A DNA stretch of 64,000 bases, taken from Nelumbo lutea (taxonomy: Eukaryota; Streptophyta; Magnoliopsida; Proteales; Nelumbonaceae). Shown piece by piece: positions 23,538-35,400 of this stretch. The stretch spans positions 83,482,076-83,546,075 of the forward strand of contig JAKGHH010000002.1 in the NCBI GenBank assembly GCA_022828595.1. Direction: 5' to 3'. Positions within the stretch are counted from its first letter, which is position 1; every line of letters begins with the position of its first letter. The translations under genes were made by a program, and so were the position numbers. The notes under the pieces are model-generated. The model searched no databases, was not told the origin of the DNA, and saw nothing but the letters and a program-made list of their open reading frames with translations.

Positions 23538-23635
23538 GTTTTTTTTTTTTTTTTTTTTTTTGTTCCTTGGTGCAAGGCAGGCTACGTCCTCCCATTTTTT
23601 CTGTTATCTCTCTATTTTAATATGAATAAATTTTT
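23538..23635 (-). mobile_element. Possible 5'-truncated LINE tail
   Basis: A run of about 23 T (23539-23561), then TTCCTTGGTGCAAGGCAGGC and a CTCCCATTTTTTCTGTTATC tail of the kind seen in plant LINE 3' ends. No endonuclease or RT domain is attached. The direction is uncertain. Confidence 0.3.
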
Positions 23636-25469
23636 AAGGTGGCTGCCCCTCTACTTGGAGTAAAGTTTGGGGTTTAAAAATAAAAGAATTATTTTATTTT
23701 GACTACGCCAAGAATTCTAAGACTTAAATTTGTCCTATAAAATGTTTAGGGCCTTGTTAGGCCCTAGACGATTAATTCTCCATGTGGAAGATTTTTCGGT
23801 TGTTTAACCTTTTTTCGCTAAATGACTAGATTAGTGAATAAACATGATTCTTAAATATATATAAAAAATGGTTGACCAGTGACCCATATCAATTAGAGAT
23901 ATGGCTACCAACTTTATGCTTTATCTCTATCTTCTTTCTTCTTCATATTTATCTTTTTTTTTCTTTTTTTGTTTAAATCTTATCAATTGTACACATAGAG
24001 TCATTGTATATCTCATACACTATTTATCTATACCACTTTAAAAAGCATGAATAGCCTCAAAAATATTTTTGGATTTTCGAAGGGCAGAATTTACCCCTAC
24101 ATATTTTTTAATTTATTGATAAGAAAAGAGGGAAAATAGGGTAATGGGTTATTGATATTAAATGAGTCAAAATAGGTAATTTTAAGATATTCAATGCATT
24201 TAATGCCCTCTCATTATTTAAGTCATTTTTGTTTCTTATTATCATTGAATTCTTTTATTAAATCCATACATAATAAAATAATAATTTAAATAACATAAAA
24301 ACTTATACTTTTAAAATCTACCAAGAAAAAATAATGTTCTCATCTAGGTGTTGGTAAGAAATTAAACCATTTTAGGTCAAATGGACCAATCCATATTGCC
24401 ATAATTAAATAATAAAATTCAAAAATAGATAAAATGCAAAAAATATAGAAATTAAAAAAAATTGAGAACATTTTTAACATCATATATTTGTCATATTAAA
24501 CAATAACTATTTTCCTATTCTCTCATTAAATCTCATATCTAAGGTATATTATCTAATTAAATAATTAATTTAAGATATATTTTTTTCATCATTAAATTCT
24601 ACTAATTAAACTCATAACATTAATTTTAATAGTATAAAAATAAATATTTTGTAAAGTAATTGAAAACAAAACCATTTTCTTCCCTCTCAGTGGTGGGTAA
24701 GCAATTCAACCATTTGGGGTCAGACGAATTAATAAATAATGCTATAATTAAATAATAAAAATTAAAATAAATAAAATAGATAATACACAAAATAAAAATT
24801 ATTGAGAAATGTAAGAACATACCTTAGATATTATACATTTTTATTAATGAAATGTAAGAACATTTTTATTAATGATGAAAATGGAATACAAAATTTAAAA
24901 TCAACATAGAAATGAATTAATGTCATAGTTCAATAATAAAATTTTGAAAAATAGAAAATACAAAGAATTACGAAAAAAATAGAGAAAATTTTGGCACATA
25001 TCTAATGTTATATATTTATAAAAAATAAAATATGGGCACATCTCTAATATTATACATTTATTATTATAAACAAAAATAAGTAATATACATAATAAATAAT
25101 TTTATCAATGATGAAAGTGCAATACAAAATTTAATGTCAACCTAATCAACTATTTTCCTTTTTGGATGGTGGGTTAGTGGTTTGGGTCAAATGATGTATA
25201 GTCAAACAAAAGTGTGATAAGTAAAAATTATTTATATAATTTAGATGAAATATATAGTTTAAAATTGATCCAAAAGCAAAGTTATATTCTTTTCTAGATG
25301 GTGAGACAACAATCCTACTTTTCAAACAAACTCATGATGTCATAATTGAGTAATAAAATTTTAAAAAACATTTGGGAACATTTCTAATGTTATGTATTCA
25401 TCATATTAAATAAAAACAATTGTTAAAATAAAAAATGTTTTTTTATGAAAGAAATGGAATACAAAATTA

Positions 25470-25508
<39 letters not shown>

Positions 25509-26624
25509 TAATAGTAATAATAATAATAGTAGTAGTAGTAGTAGTAATATTAATTGTTATTGTAATTAAAAATCCACATGCACATTTATTACAAGCATTT
25601 AAGTTTATTTTTTATCATATTGTTACTTTTTTTAATTTTCAATTTCTATATTAACTATGATATATCTAAAATCCAAATCATTAATATGAAGAAAAAATTC
25701 TCAAGTGCAACACATGTGCTTAATTACTAGTATATAAAAGTATAAAGGCATGAGCTTGGTGTTTGAATCCTCTATTGTTACTCTTCATTCTCTCAAATAC
25801 CACATTCTTTCATGTAACAAAGCCACTCCAATGAGCCATGGTGTTTGAATCCTCTAAAGGCATGAGCTTGTGCAACACAAGTTTAACTACTATTGATTCT
25901 CTCTCTCAGTAAAATTTAGTATTAAATATTTATTCCCATTTTAAGATGTCACCACTTAATAGGGTATGTTGATGGAATGTTGGATTGGCCATACCTCTTC
26001 CAAGGTACACATATTCTTCTTCTTCTATTAATGGAGATAGAGAAATGATTATGCTTTGGGAGATACAAGATCAAGTACTCTTGAGTGGCTAATTACCTCA
26101 CTCACTAAACCCATCATGGCTCAAGTAGTGGGTCTACTAGAGAACCAATATATTTCGCTTGACCTAAGCCTCTAAGCCTCACATTCTTCAACTTTGATTT
26201 GAACTGAATTCATTGAAGAAAGAACTCAACCAATAAAAATATACAAAAACAAAATCAGTTACTATTTACTAGCTAATAAGATGGTTATTAGTTGAACCTA
26301 TTTCAATAACCGTTCTCCTCTATCAAAACTCTTGAACAATGAGATCTTTTCTGCTGCCATCTTTACTAGAGCTGATCCATTATCATTTGATGATCTTCAA
26401 ATTTTATTAATTAATCCATGAATTGTGTCTATAATACATCAAAGTTGCCTCTATTCATTCAAATTTTGAGCTCCTTTTGCTAATTATGCAAATAAAAGAA
26501 ATCTGTAACCCACTAACAAAGTAGATGAAACCCCAGCTTGGGTCAACCTTCTTCTTAGGGTCCCAAACAAGGTGTGTACAAAGGAACTTGTACGATTTGC
26601 AAGATTACTGGGCACTCAGCCTTA
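23636..26624. other. Gene-free AT-rich stretch
   Basis: Very AT-rich, with repeated short blocks such as AATAAAATTTTAAAA and GAACATTTCTAATGTTAT recurring at about 24470, 25000, 25050 and 25380, suggesting decayed tandem or dispersed repeats. No coding frame was recognised. Confidence 0.5.
25468..25550. repeat. (TAA)n / (TAG)n microsatellite
   Basis: About 27 AAT-type triplets changing into a short TAG run. Confidence 0.95.
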
Positions 26625-27778
26625 GGTGGCATTTGATTGCACTTTTCAAACGTCTGAGGTCTGGAAACATTGCTTCTCAAACCTCAGACACGTTTGGTGT
26701 CTCCTCCAAAAACTAATCTGAATTTTGTTTTCAGATCTAAAAATCATAGCGCACAGGCCAGCTCTTAACACACTCAAATGCGTTTTAGAGCTAGTGCATT
26801 GTCAAAACTACCCTTCCAATCTTTTGGAAATGATGCGTGCACCCCTATTTAACCCCAATCCAAGAAAACCTAGTCATTCGTGTTTTCGCTCTCAGGGATG
26901 GGAAGGAAGAACATCGCTTGTGTTTTCGCTCTCTCGTGAATCCACTTGACCTCCATCTCTCTCTCTCGTTTCATACCACCGTCGTTGCAACTTGCAGCAG
27001 TAGTTTTCTCTCTCTATCTCTCTCTCTCTCCAATCTTCCCGCCACCGCAAAGATAGTTAAATAATAATAATAGTAATAATAATAATAATTATTATTATTA
27101 ATTATAAATTATTTTTACTAATTATTAAATATCTTAATATTTTTTATTAAGCATTAATTATTTTTATTAATTTTACTGCTTTATTTATAATTATTAGCCA
27201 TTTTTATAATTTATTATCAATTATTATTTATTTTATTATTTTTATTCATGTTATTTCAATATTATTAATAATTAAATATTTAATCATTAATTTTTATTAA
27301 ATTTTATTGTGTTATTTATAATTATTAAATAATTTTAGTAATTATTATCAATTATTATTTTTCTTCATGTTATCTCAATATTATTAATAATTAAATAATT
27401 ATTTATTTATTATTTTTTAATTTTATTAATTTTTATTGATTATTTTAATTTTTATTAAATTCTAATAATTTTAATATTTTTATTAGTGATTAATTATTTT
27501 TATTAACTTTTTTATAATTTCGATATTATTTTGAATTTGATAAGTTATTTTATATGAAATAGTGTTAACTACATTCACAATTACAAAATAGCCTGTTCCA
27601 GGGGTAAAATAGTAAAACAAAGCAATTTCAGATGTAGAATTGATCCAACACAAACAATAGTATCTATTTAGATCCTCTAAAAAGTAGAAAAACATCTATG
27701 CCTCTTTTCAGATTTCAAGCACTTTTAATATCTTTTTAACTTTTCAGACTTCAGATTTTAGATTTATCAAACGCCACC
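26625..27778. mobile_element. PIF/Harbinger-like non-autonomous element 1
   Basis: The left end GGTGGCATTTGAT and right end ATCAAACGCCACC are inverted repeats, with TTA on both outer sides (26622-26624 and 27779-27781), the expected target duplication. At 1154 bp it has no transposase. The middle (about 27061-27480) is almost pure A/T with ATT runs, and a (TC)n block lies at 26955-27028. A related element is at 28379-29787. Confidence 0.8.
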
Positions 27779-27849
27779 TTATACTACATAAGTCAAGTTG
27801 ATGAAAATTACAAAGTGCCACCAAGATCCCACCACTTCCATTTTTGGCT

Positions 27850-28378
27850 CTTCTACCTTTGACAATTCATGGTACCTAAATTCTAGTGTCACATATCATA
27901 TGTATTATGTTATAAAAAATGTAGGTCATGGCTCTCTGGTAGGTTACTCCTGCGTTCTTCAAGCCGAATGGCATCAACTTATAATAGAGATTGCCTAATG
28001 GGGTTATGAAAGGCTATTTGTGGTGCATTGGCTAGGTGCATTTGAATTTGATTCTAGCCACTTTATGCTTATAGGAAGGAGAAGATTTCATGTCTTGTGG
28101 AGTTTATCAAGGTTTCCATGTCAGGTAGTGGGAATTCATCCTTAGGGCAGGTCTTGTTGAGGTCTCTAAAGTCTATACAACACCTGAGTTGGTCATTTTT
28201 TTTTGTTAAGTGGTACCACATTTGCGATCCACCTTGGGTCAGCTATTGGATTTATGAATTTGACTCATAGGAGTTTTGCTACCTCCTCTTTTATTTTGAT
28301 TTCTATTTTAGGCTTGAAAACTATTTCTCCTTGTTTGGTTGGCTTCACTATGGGATCTATGCAAGCATGGCTGACTAA
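27850..28378 (-). pseudogene. Ty3/gypsy reverse transcriptase fragment (old element)
   Basis: Minus strand frames give IKIKEEVAKLL, FINPIADPRWIANVVPL, then after a frameshift in an A-run CIDFRDLNKTCPKDEFPLPD, and further on YYKLMPFGLKNAGVTYQRAM. These are in order the N-terminal, fingers and palm blocks of gypsy reverse transcriptase. Stops and at least two frameshifts make it dead. The coding part continues upstream across the Harbinger-like element (28379-29787) into 29788-29839 and, past the Tat element, to 39739 and beyond. It is a separate gypsy element from the complete one nearby. Confidence 0.8.
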
Positions 28379-29787
28379 GGTGGTGTTCGATAGCGCTGAA
28401 TTGACCTCCGAAGACTTAAGTTGCTCCTTTTCAGTGCTTTGGGGTCATTCGGTGGAACCTCTAAAGTCACCTTCTAGAATCTGAAAACTCCTCCAAATTG
28501 TTCAAAGGGTCTACGACCTCTGAATGCGCTTAGAGGTAGTGGACGATATTTTGTTCCCTAAAATACACATTCATCTTGTATTAATATTTTCTTTCTCCTT
28601 TGCTTCTTTCCTCTTCCCTTTCTCCGAATGCGCTCAGAAGTAGGGACCATCGACTATTCTCCCATCTCTTCACTATGGTGAACAGAGGGGCATGAACCAG
28701 GATCGCCGACTATTCTCTATTCTTTATAGAAGGGATGAAGAAGAAAAAAAAAGAATAATGAAAGAAAAGGAGGAAGAGGGAGAACGAGAAAGAAGGGAAA
28801 CATATGGAGATGGGAAGATGGAGAGGAGGAGCAGTGGCACTATTCTTACAGTCACCACTCGCAAAACGCAACAGTTGTGCCCCCTATAAAAACAAAAATG
28901 TTTTTCTCCATCAAAGAAAACCTTCAGTGAACTCTTAGAACCCTCACCAGCTATTTTCTTTGGTTGTATAATCAGCAAAAAAAAAGCCCTAAAACATAGA
29001 GTACAAGGAAACACAACCAAGACTTGCACTAATCATGGTCTTTGGCAATGGTGAAATCGCAAAGCCAATAAGGGAGGAGAGATTGAGGACAATCAAGAGA
29101 GAAACTACAATGCCTTTCTATGAGAAGAAATAAGTAAAATAGATCGTAGCTCAAGAGAGAAACTACTAGAGATTTTACCCCATTTTAAGTTTTTTATTTA
29201 TAATTTTCTTTTTTCTCTTTCTTTATAAATCTAATACTTTCTATAAATAAATTAAGATGATTTATTTATTAATTTAATTTACTAATTTTTAAATTTTTTA
29301 TTTTTAATTATTGGTTTACCATTTTGAATATTTTGTGTTTAATTTAGGCCGTTTAAATATTTTATTAAAATAGTTGTAATTCTTAACTATCCTTAATAAT
29401 ATATTTCAAATTTTATTATTTATTGGTTAAGAAGTTTTTGATATTTTAGGCTTTTAATTATCCTTAATACTATATTTAATACTTATTTTATATTATTTCC
29501 AATGATATTATTTATTAATTTTTATATTTTATTTTTATTATTTTTATAATATTTATCTTTTTTATTAATTTTTTAATGTGTATTTGAATCATTTTCATTT
29601 ATTTTTATTTAAGTAACAACTTTGAAGGGTAAATTTGTAAAATACATAATTTTCAGACATTACAACATTCAGATTACCAAATAACTACACTATATTTAGT
29701 TGTTTGTAAAAGTGGAAAAGAAATTTTTTCACTTAATGCTTTCAGAGGTATTTTTGCTTTTTAGACTTAGATGTACAAAACGCTACC
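28379..29787. mobile_element. PIF/Harbinger-like non-autonomous element 2
   Basis: Starts GGTGGTGTTCGAT and ends TACAAAACGCTACC, with TAA on both sides (28376-28378 and 29788-29790). It shares terminal type with element 1 and has a similar A/T-only stretch (29180-29580). Short CT/GA-rich parts lie around 28590-28800. It is inserted in the gypsy RT pseudogene. No transposase was found in its 1409 bp. Confidence 0.75.
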
Positions 29788-29839
29788 TAAGCTTTCTCTT
29801 TCTCCTCTACTTCTAGGTTTGCTAAGCTAAGTAGTGATC
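29788..29839 (-). pseudogene. Old gypsy pol fragment between two insertions
   Basis: Read on the minus strand after removing the two insertions, one frame links 39744-39739 to this piece (SLLSLANLEVEEKEKA) and then, with a shift, to the VSHACIDPIVKP region at 28378. The latter is the usual lead-in to gypsy reverse transcriptase. Confidence 0.6.
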
Positions 29840-30392
29840 TGATGTTGCTCAATCCGAGGTAGTGCATGAGCCGAGGATGGCAATCAGATTGTCCTTTCTA
29901 GTAGGTCGGGGCCAAGCTTCAAGGACGTGGCCGCGCTTTGAGATCTGCGATCAAGGAAGAAGTCAGAGGCCCGAGGAATTACCCCTGGGTGAGTACTTCG
30001 GCACTCAAGTCAATAGGAGGGGGTGGATGGCCGGGCCGAGCTATAGGGATGCTAGTCCGGGCTAATTAGTAGTGTGGGTATTAGAAGTCAAGGGTCCCTT
30101 ACCTCGAGCATGGAGTACCTTTTTATAGCTAGAGGGTTCGTATCCTGATCAAAGTAGGTTTCTAGGGAAATCGGGGCAAAGTTCCCCGCCGAGGTTACAA
30201 GGGGTAGAGTCCTACTCCCCGACGGAGTTGTCTTCCCATCCCTATCCGCTAGGTGGGCTTATCTGTGAGAGGCATAGCTGACGTGGTCGGCGGGACCATG
30301 GCTATGCCGTAGCCCGGCCGGACTGTGCCGACATGGCCGAGCTGTGACAGATGGCCGGGGGCCTCATGGCTAGCTCAACCATGTCCCCAACA
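29840..30392 (-). repeat. 3' LTR of Tat-type gypsy element
   Basis: Minus strand TGTTGGGGAC ... AACATCA. Same length as the partner at 39186-39738. Contains a TATAAAAA box at 30120-30127. Confidence 0.93.
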
Positions 30393-30404
30393 CCACTCCC
30401 CCAA
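30393..30404 (-). other. Polypurine tract of Tat-type element
   Basis: Minus strand TTGGGGGAGTGG directly before the LTR start TGTTGGGGAC. Confidence 0.85.
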
Positions 30405-30916
30405 TTTCAAAGCCGAGGGATGAGGTTTCCTAGGTTCATTGCCCGGTTGAGGAACTCCCGAGCATGCATATTGTCCACGCCGTGTTGGACCTTGCTGAGG
30501 AGTCCTCCGATCGTCAGCTGTAGAACTTAAATAAGAACCAAAATTTTGGTTCCCGAAATACTCCCCTAGTTCTGCTGTCGAGGAGGGGGAGTGCTTGGCC
30601 AGACAACTGCGCGGCCTTGTGGCCATAAACTACCTAGCAAGGATTTGAGTGGCCTAGCTGAGGATTTAAGTGGCCTAGCCAAGGATTCGTGTCGAAGGTT
30701 GGAATGGTATTGTGGGTCTCCGTGACGAAGGTTGGACTGGTACTGTAGTTGAACCGACGCAATTAATGGGCGCAACCACTACCTGCCGAGGGTGCCGCTT
30801 TGATTTTCGAGGGTTCCTGTCATACGTTATTGGTCGCGTTGGTTGGCCTTCCGAGGCGTTGTCAGGGGTGCTTCATCTACATCGTTGATCTCTCCTCAGT
30901 CTGTGCCCCTGATGGT

Positions 30917-30923
30917 TATAAAA
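30917..30923 (+). promoter_or_regulatory. Candidate TATA box for the antisense ORF
   Basis: Plus strand TATAAAA in GGTTATAAAAGGGAAG, about 190 bases before the first ATG (31106) of the accessory ORF and outside the LTR. Confidence 0.5.
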
Positions 30924-31105
30924 GGGAAGAGAGGGACCCCCTATCCTCATTAATGCTTGCAAGAGTGTTTGGCATCCACTACTCGGTAGATTCGTTGGTC
31001 ACACAGTTCGACAGATAGCTCGGTAGACAGCCGGTGGATAGCTCGGCGGATAGCTTGGTAGATAGCTCGGTAGCTTTCGCTCTTCAGCTCCACAAATTGT
31101 CTAGT

Positions 31106-32884
31106 ATGTCCTCTTCATCTCATCGGTCCTCTTCCTCATCCGGGTCCTCTAGTAGTTCTGGTTCCAACTCTTCTCGCGGCTCAGCCTACGAGCCTGAGCT
31201 GAGAGAATTCGTGGCTACCGAAATTGAGGAAGCTAAGGCTGGTCACTCCGGGATGGAGACAGAGCTTCCTCTTCAGGCAGGTCACCGGTTCGGTACCATG
31301 CGCGACATCTTGATGCCTAGGGATATGGCTTGGATCCGAGCTACGTATGCCATTCCTGCGGAATACCGAATGAGGTGTTCGCTGCCCGGAGAGATGGTCA
31401 CTGATGCTCAGCCCGGTGAGCTGTGTGTTTATGAGCACAACTTAGAGGTTGGTATGAGTTTCCCATTGAGCGAGGGGTTCGCCGAAGTGCTAAACTGGTA
31501 CAAGGTGTTGCCGGTGCAGCTGATACCGAACTCCTTTAGATTTTTACTCAGCCTTATGTCCTATTGTGCCATCCATGATATTGAACTAACCTTGGGGATG
31601 GTGAGCTTTATGCTCCAACTGAAACACCACCAGCAGGGGTACTATTACTTCTCCACCCGGTGGAATATTCGGTCGTTGGTCGGGGCCCCTTCTTCTGTGA
31701 AGCACTAGAAGGAGTCGTTCTTCTTTGTGCGAATCCCTGGGAGTCTCCCTTTTCCTGTCGAGCTACAGGGGCTGAGGACGACTCTGCCACAGCCCTAATG
31801 ATCGGGACTTACTTGGGAGGAGAGGTTGGCCCTGAGCATGATCCACGAAATCGACGTTATCGCGTACACATGCTCGGAGATGTTGATGCTCGTCGGGCTG
31901 ATGGAAAGGGTGTTCGATCTATTTCCTTTACTTTTGTTTGTTGAGTTAAATTTACCTTGCCTGTTTTGTACTTATCTTGGATGTCCTACATCGAAGAAGA
32001 GATTGTTCATCGAATGAAGGTACTCCGACAGAGGCAGGAACGAGCCGGTGTGCAATCGGAGGCTCATCCTGAGGCAAAAGATTGGCCACGATTCGAGGAC
32101 AGGGCGACTCGTCGGTGAAGAAGAGTTTGGAAATGAGAGGTTGAAGAGGACAACGTTGTCGTGGTTGACCCCGAAGGGGTCCGTTGTCTCGCTGGTGCGT
32201 CGGTAACTGAGGCAGGAAGCAACTCAGATCTGCATGTGCCGAGGTGGTCAGTTTGCTTAGATGATAATCTGGAGACACCCGAGGTTCCCGATCAGTTATT
32301 GCAGGGAATCATGACAATGTCCATAGCTCGGGAATCGGTCGGGGTAGGTAGCGGAGCCTTGGAGTGTGCGCTACTACGGTCTACTGCCCAAGTAAATCCT
32401 CTTCTTCTTATTCCTTGTGGTTTGCTCTCCTTTTCTTTATACTTATCATATTCATCTACAGAATGCTTCTGTGGCAGAAGGCCTAGTTGGTCGAGCTTCA
32501 GGCCACTGGGGAGTGATCGGCCACGCTGGAGAGGGAGGTGGACGAGCTGAAGGTGCAGCTGGCTGAGCAGGCTAGTCTTGTCCGGGAGCTGAAGCGAGAG
32601 ATCGGCAAGCTCAAGGCTGAGCGAAACAGGTTGAGGTAGGAAGTCGTCAATGAATACAAGGCATCGGAGGAGATGCAGTTGCATATGGACGAGTACACCG
32701 AGGCTTCCTTCGCGACTGGGTTCAACATTTTCCGATGAAGGATCCTTTACCACCACCCGGAGTTGGCCGTTGAGTCGCAAGGCTGGGATGCCTTTGATCC
32801 AAATTCTCCGCAAGGGTCCACCAAGGGAGCTGAAGATGAGGTTGAAGCCGTTGTCGGTGTTGCTGATTCTACCACTGAAGGATT
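31106..32884 (+). pseudogene. Antisense accessory ORF ('putative gypsy type transposon' domain), with introns
   Basis: Runs opposite to gag-pol. The first ATG (31106) starts a Ser-rich stretch. It is followed by the family core: MSFPLSEGFAEVLNWY, QLIPNSFRFLLSLMSYC, then YYYFSTRW and, after a TAG at 31709, KESFFFVRIPGSLPFP. Further on come a coiled-coil-like Glu/Lys/Leu-rich part (about 32530-32640) and a C-terminal HPELAVESQGWDAFDPN block (about 32755-32810). The family match is to plant Transposase_28 proteins. A 70-bp intron with GT-AG ends is likely at 32392-32461, and other introns are possible near 31930-32100. Later stops (31709, about 31797, near 32640) make this copy broken. The cellular role is unknown. 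Compare Grande-type Tat elements, known to carry an antisense gene at this place. Confidence 0.75.
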
Positions 32885-33057
32885 GATCGACTACCTTGTT
32901 TATTACTCTATTTGTTTTGTTTTTTTTGGGCTTGTTATGCCGAGCCTTAAATGATGTAATGAACAATTTAGTTAAATGATCATGTTTCTTTATCTGATTG
33001 TGTTGCTACACTTGTGCTTCTTTGTACTTCACATTTTTAGTTTGTCAGCCGAGGTAT

Positions 33058-33400
33058 AGTTGACCGAGGTATGGTTAGCCGAGGCATAGCCGGCCGAGCT
33101 ACGTCTTGGCGTCCCTAGTCTTGTGCTGACCGAGGTGTCATCGGCTAAGGTGTAGCCAACCAAGCTATGGCTCGGCACCCCCAATCTTGTGTTGACCGAG
33201 GTGTCATTGGCCGAGGTGTAGCCAGCCAGGCTATGCCTTGGCATCCCCAATCTTGTACTGACTGAGGTGTCATTGGCCAAGGTGTAGCCGGCCGAGCTAT
33301 GCCTTGGCGTCCCCAATCTTGTATTGACCAAGGTATCGTTGGCCAAGGTGTAGCCGGCCAGGCTATGCCTTGGCATCCCCACCGAGGTGTCGTTGTCCGA
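33058..33400. repeat. 66-bp minisatellite in gypsy element
   Basis: About five diverged copies of a unit with CCGAGGTGTCATTGGCC, GGTGTAGCC, GGCTATGCCTTGGC and CCCCAATCTTGT. It sits between the integrase end and the antisense ORF. The long minus-strand frames here merely translate the repeat. Confidence 0.85.
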
Positions 33401-33785
33401 GATCTTTTGGTTCCCAAGATTTCAGCCATGGGATGCTCAGTTTCTGGTCTCGAGAGCCTTTGGGGCCCTTCTAGGGCTACCCGTTTTCCAGCTAGCTCAT
33501 TCATTAAGCCGGCGGTTGTGCGGAGTTCCTCAACCACCCTCAGGCCTTGGTGGGTGGGGACATTCTTCCTCCACGTTTAGGCTCAGTCGTTGGCAGCTGA
33601 GTCGGGTAGCTTGCTCGACAACATGCTACCGAGCTGGGCGTAATGGGCTCAGTCGTTTGGGGATAGGCAGAGTCAGCCCAGTTGGTAACACGACTTAGCA
33701 TGTGCATACATGGTGTGTGTAGTGGTTGTGGGCGCACCTCTGGGTTGAAGAAGTAACTTAAAAGGAGATTTTTTTGCTTGTGGGT

Positions 33786-35030
33786 CTACTGATAGTACAT
33801 CCTAAGGTTTCCCGAGTTCCAATTCCTCGGTATTGGTCGACCTTCGTGGTCTTCAAGTCTATAAGTACCTGGTCCGAGGACTCTAGTGACCCTATACGAC
33901 CCTTCCCTGTTTGATCTGAGCTTTCCTTCTCCTTCTGTGGGAACTATGACTTTGCGTAGAATGAAGTCACCTGTCTTGAATTTGTGTCTTCTTACCTTAG
34001 AATCGTAACGCCATGCCATCTTCTGCTATTGTGCAACCATCTTTACATGTGCTCGGTCCTGAGCTTCTTTTACTAGGTCCAACTCTGCACGTAGATTTTC
34101 GTCATTCTATCCTACGTCAAAGAGCTTGGTTTGAAGGGTTTGGGAACCTATTTCCACGGGGATCATGGCTTCAGCCCTGTAGGTCAGACTAAAAGGGGTC
34201 TCTTCAATGGCAGTTCACGGGATTGTCCTGTAAGCCTAGAGAATGCTCGGTAGCTCCTCAACCCACCTTCCCTTGGCTTGATCTAGGTGTGTTTTCAGGC
34301 CATGTAGTAGGATGCGGTTGGTTACCTTGGTCTACTCATTGCTCTGAGGTCAGTGTACTATGGTAATCTGGTGATTGATCCTTAGGTCGGCATAGAGGGC
34401 CTCAAACTTCTTGTCAGTGAATTGTGTTCTATTGTATGTGATGAGTGCGCGCGGGATACCGAAGCAGCAGATGATCCCCTGTCAAAGGAAGTTTCGGGTA
34501 TTGTGGGCGGTGATACGTGTTAGAGCTTCGGCTTCTACCCACTTCATGAAGCAGTCCACTGCTATGAGAAGATGATCCCACAGGCTGGTGATGGAGATTA
34601 GAGTGGCGTTGGCAACTATCACACTTCTAGACTAGCTGGGCGGCATCCTACTTTATCGTCGGCCAAAAATACCCTTGTCGGAGCGCCTTATGGGCTAGTG
34701 TGCATGCGCCAGGGTGATCTCTACAAATGCCTTCATGTATTTTCCTAAGGACGTAGTCTGCCTCAGTTGGGGGGAGGCACTTCAAGTAGGGAAGCCTGTG
34801 GGAACGATGGTAGAGTTGACCCTATATCAGGCAATACCTGGCTGCTCTGTGTTGGAGTCTTTGCGCTTCTGCTCGATCATCTAGGGAGGTGCCCTCTCAG
34901 AGATACTCGATTATGGGGTCCATCCAAGATGAGCCATGTCGCATTGGAAGGATGAGGATGGCTGATGGTGCAATGCTCGGCTGGGCCAGCGTGTCTAATC
35001 AGACAGTTGAGTCAAGGTTGGTCTGTGGCG
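33786..35030 (-). pseudogene. Gypsy integrase, broken
   Basis: The C-terminal domain is open from 34019 to 33786 (RRHKFKTGDFILRKV ... GSYRVTRVLGPGTYRLEDHEG, the usual gypsy integrase tail). Upstream on the minus strand the core can be followed in broken frames: the AHKALRQGYFWPT block after the zinc-binding part (about 34690), AVDCFMKWVEAEAL (about 34560) and RTQFTDKKFE (about 34420), where the catalytic DNGTQF motif reads YNRTQF. An Asp needed for catalysis is therefore gone, besides several stops. Confidence 0.82.
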
Positions 35031-35039
35031 AGCTGGCGA

Positions 35040-35400
35040 GCTTTGAAAGGGCGTCAGCTTGAGCGTTCTCGGCTCGAGGGATCTGCTGGATGTCGAAGTG
35101 CTTGAGCTACTGAATAAGCTCCTATACCTTCTGTAGGTAGCTCGCCATAGAGGGAGTCAGAGCCTCGAACTAGCCGTGGATTTGGTTGATCACGAGCTAA
35201 GAGTTGTTGAAGGCCTCGATTCGTCATGCCCCAAGGTCTAAAGCAAGGCAGAGCCCAGCAATCAAGACCTCATACTCAGCCTCATTGTTGGACGCTTTGA
35301 ATTCAAACCTGAGGGCATGTTCCAACACTACGTCATCCGAGCTGAGGAGGATAAGGCCGGCACCACTGCCCTACTGGTTTGATGAGCTATCAACATGGAG
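35040..35400 (-). pseudogene. Second RNase H (archaeal-type) of gypsy element
   Basis: Minus strand WTLHVDSSSNQ (about 35405), then after a stop GAGLILLSSDDVVLEHALRF and ASNNEAEYEVLIAGL, the D-E signature region of RVT_3-type RNase H. A duplicated RNase H after the normal one is a known feature of Tat-lineage gypsy elements. Confidence 0.75.

Noticed and set aside
27798..27998. Plus-strand frame with WYLNSSVTYHMYY, resembling a copia protease (WxLDSGAxxHM).
   Set aside because: The minus strand of the same stretch continues the gypsy RT (AMTYIF... after MPFGLKNAG). The plus frame is best taken as chance.
31034..31105. Start of the antisense ORF at 31034.
   Set aside because: That codon is GTG. 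The first ATG in the frame is at 31106.
33058..33400. CRISPR-like regular repeats.
   Set aside because: Units are contiguous and diverged, without spacers, inside a plant retrotransposon.
33029..33580. Long minus- and plus-strand frames with repeated NDTSV/TRLG-type peptides as a repeat protein gene.
   Set aside because: They translate the 66-bp minisatellite (a multiple of three, so frames stay open) in more than one frame.
31608..33698. Many minus-strand frames over the antisense ORF and plus-strand frames over gag-pol (for example 32292-32966 and 36725-37464).
   Set aside because: Shadows of the recognised retroelement domains on the opposite strand.
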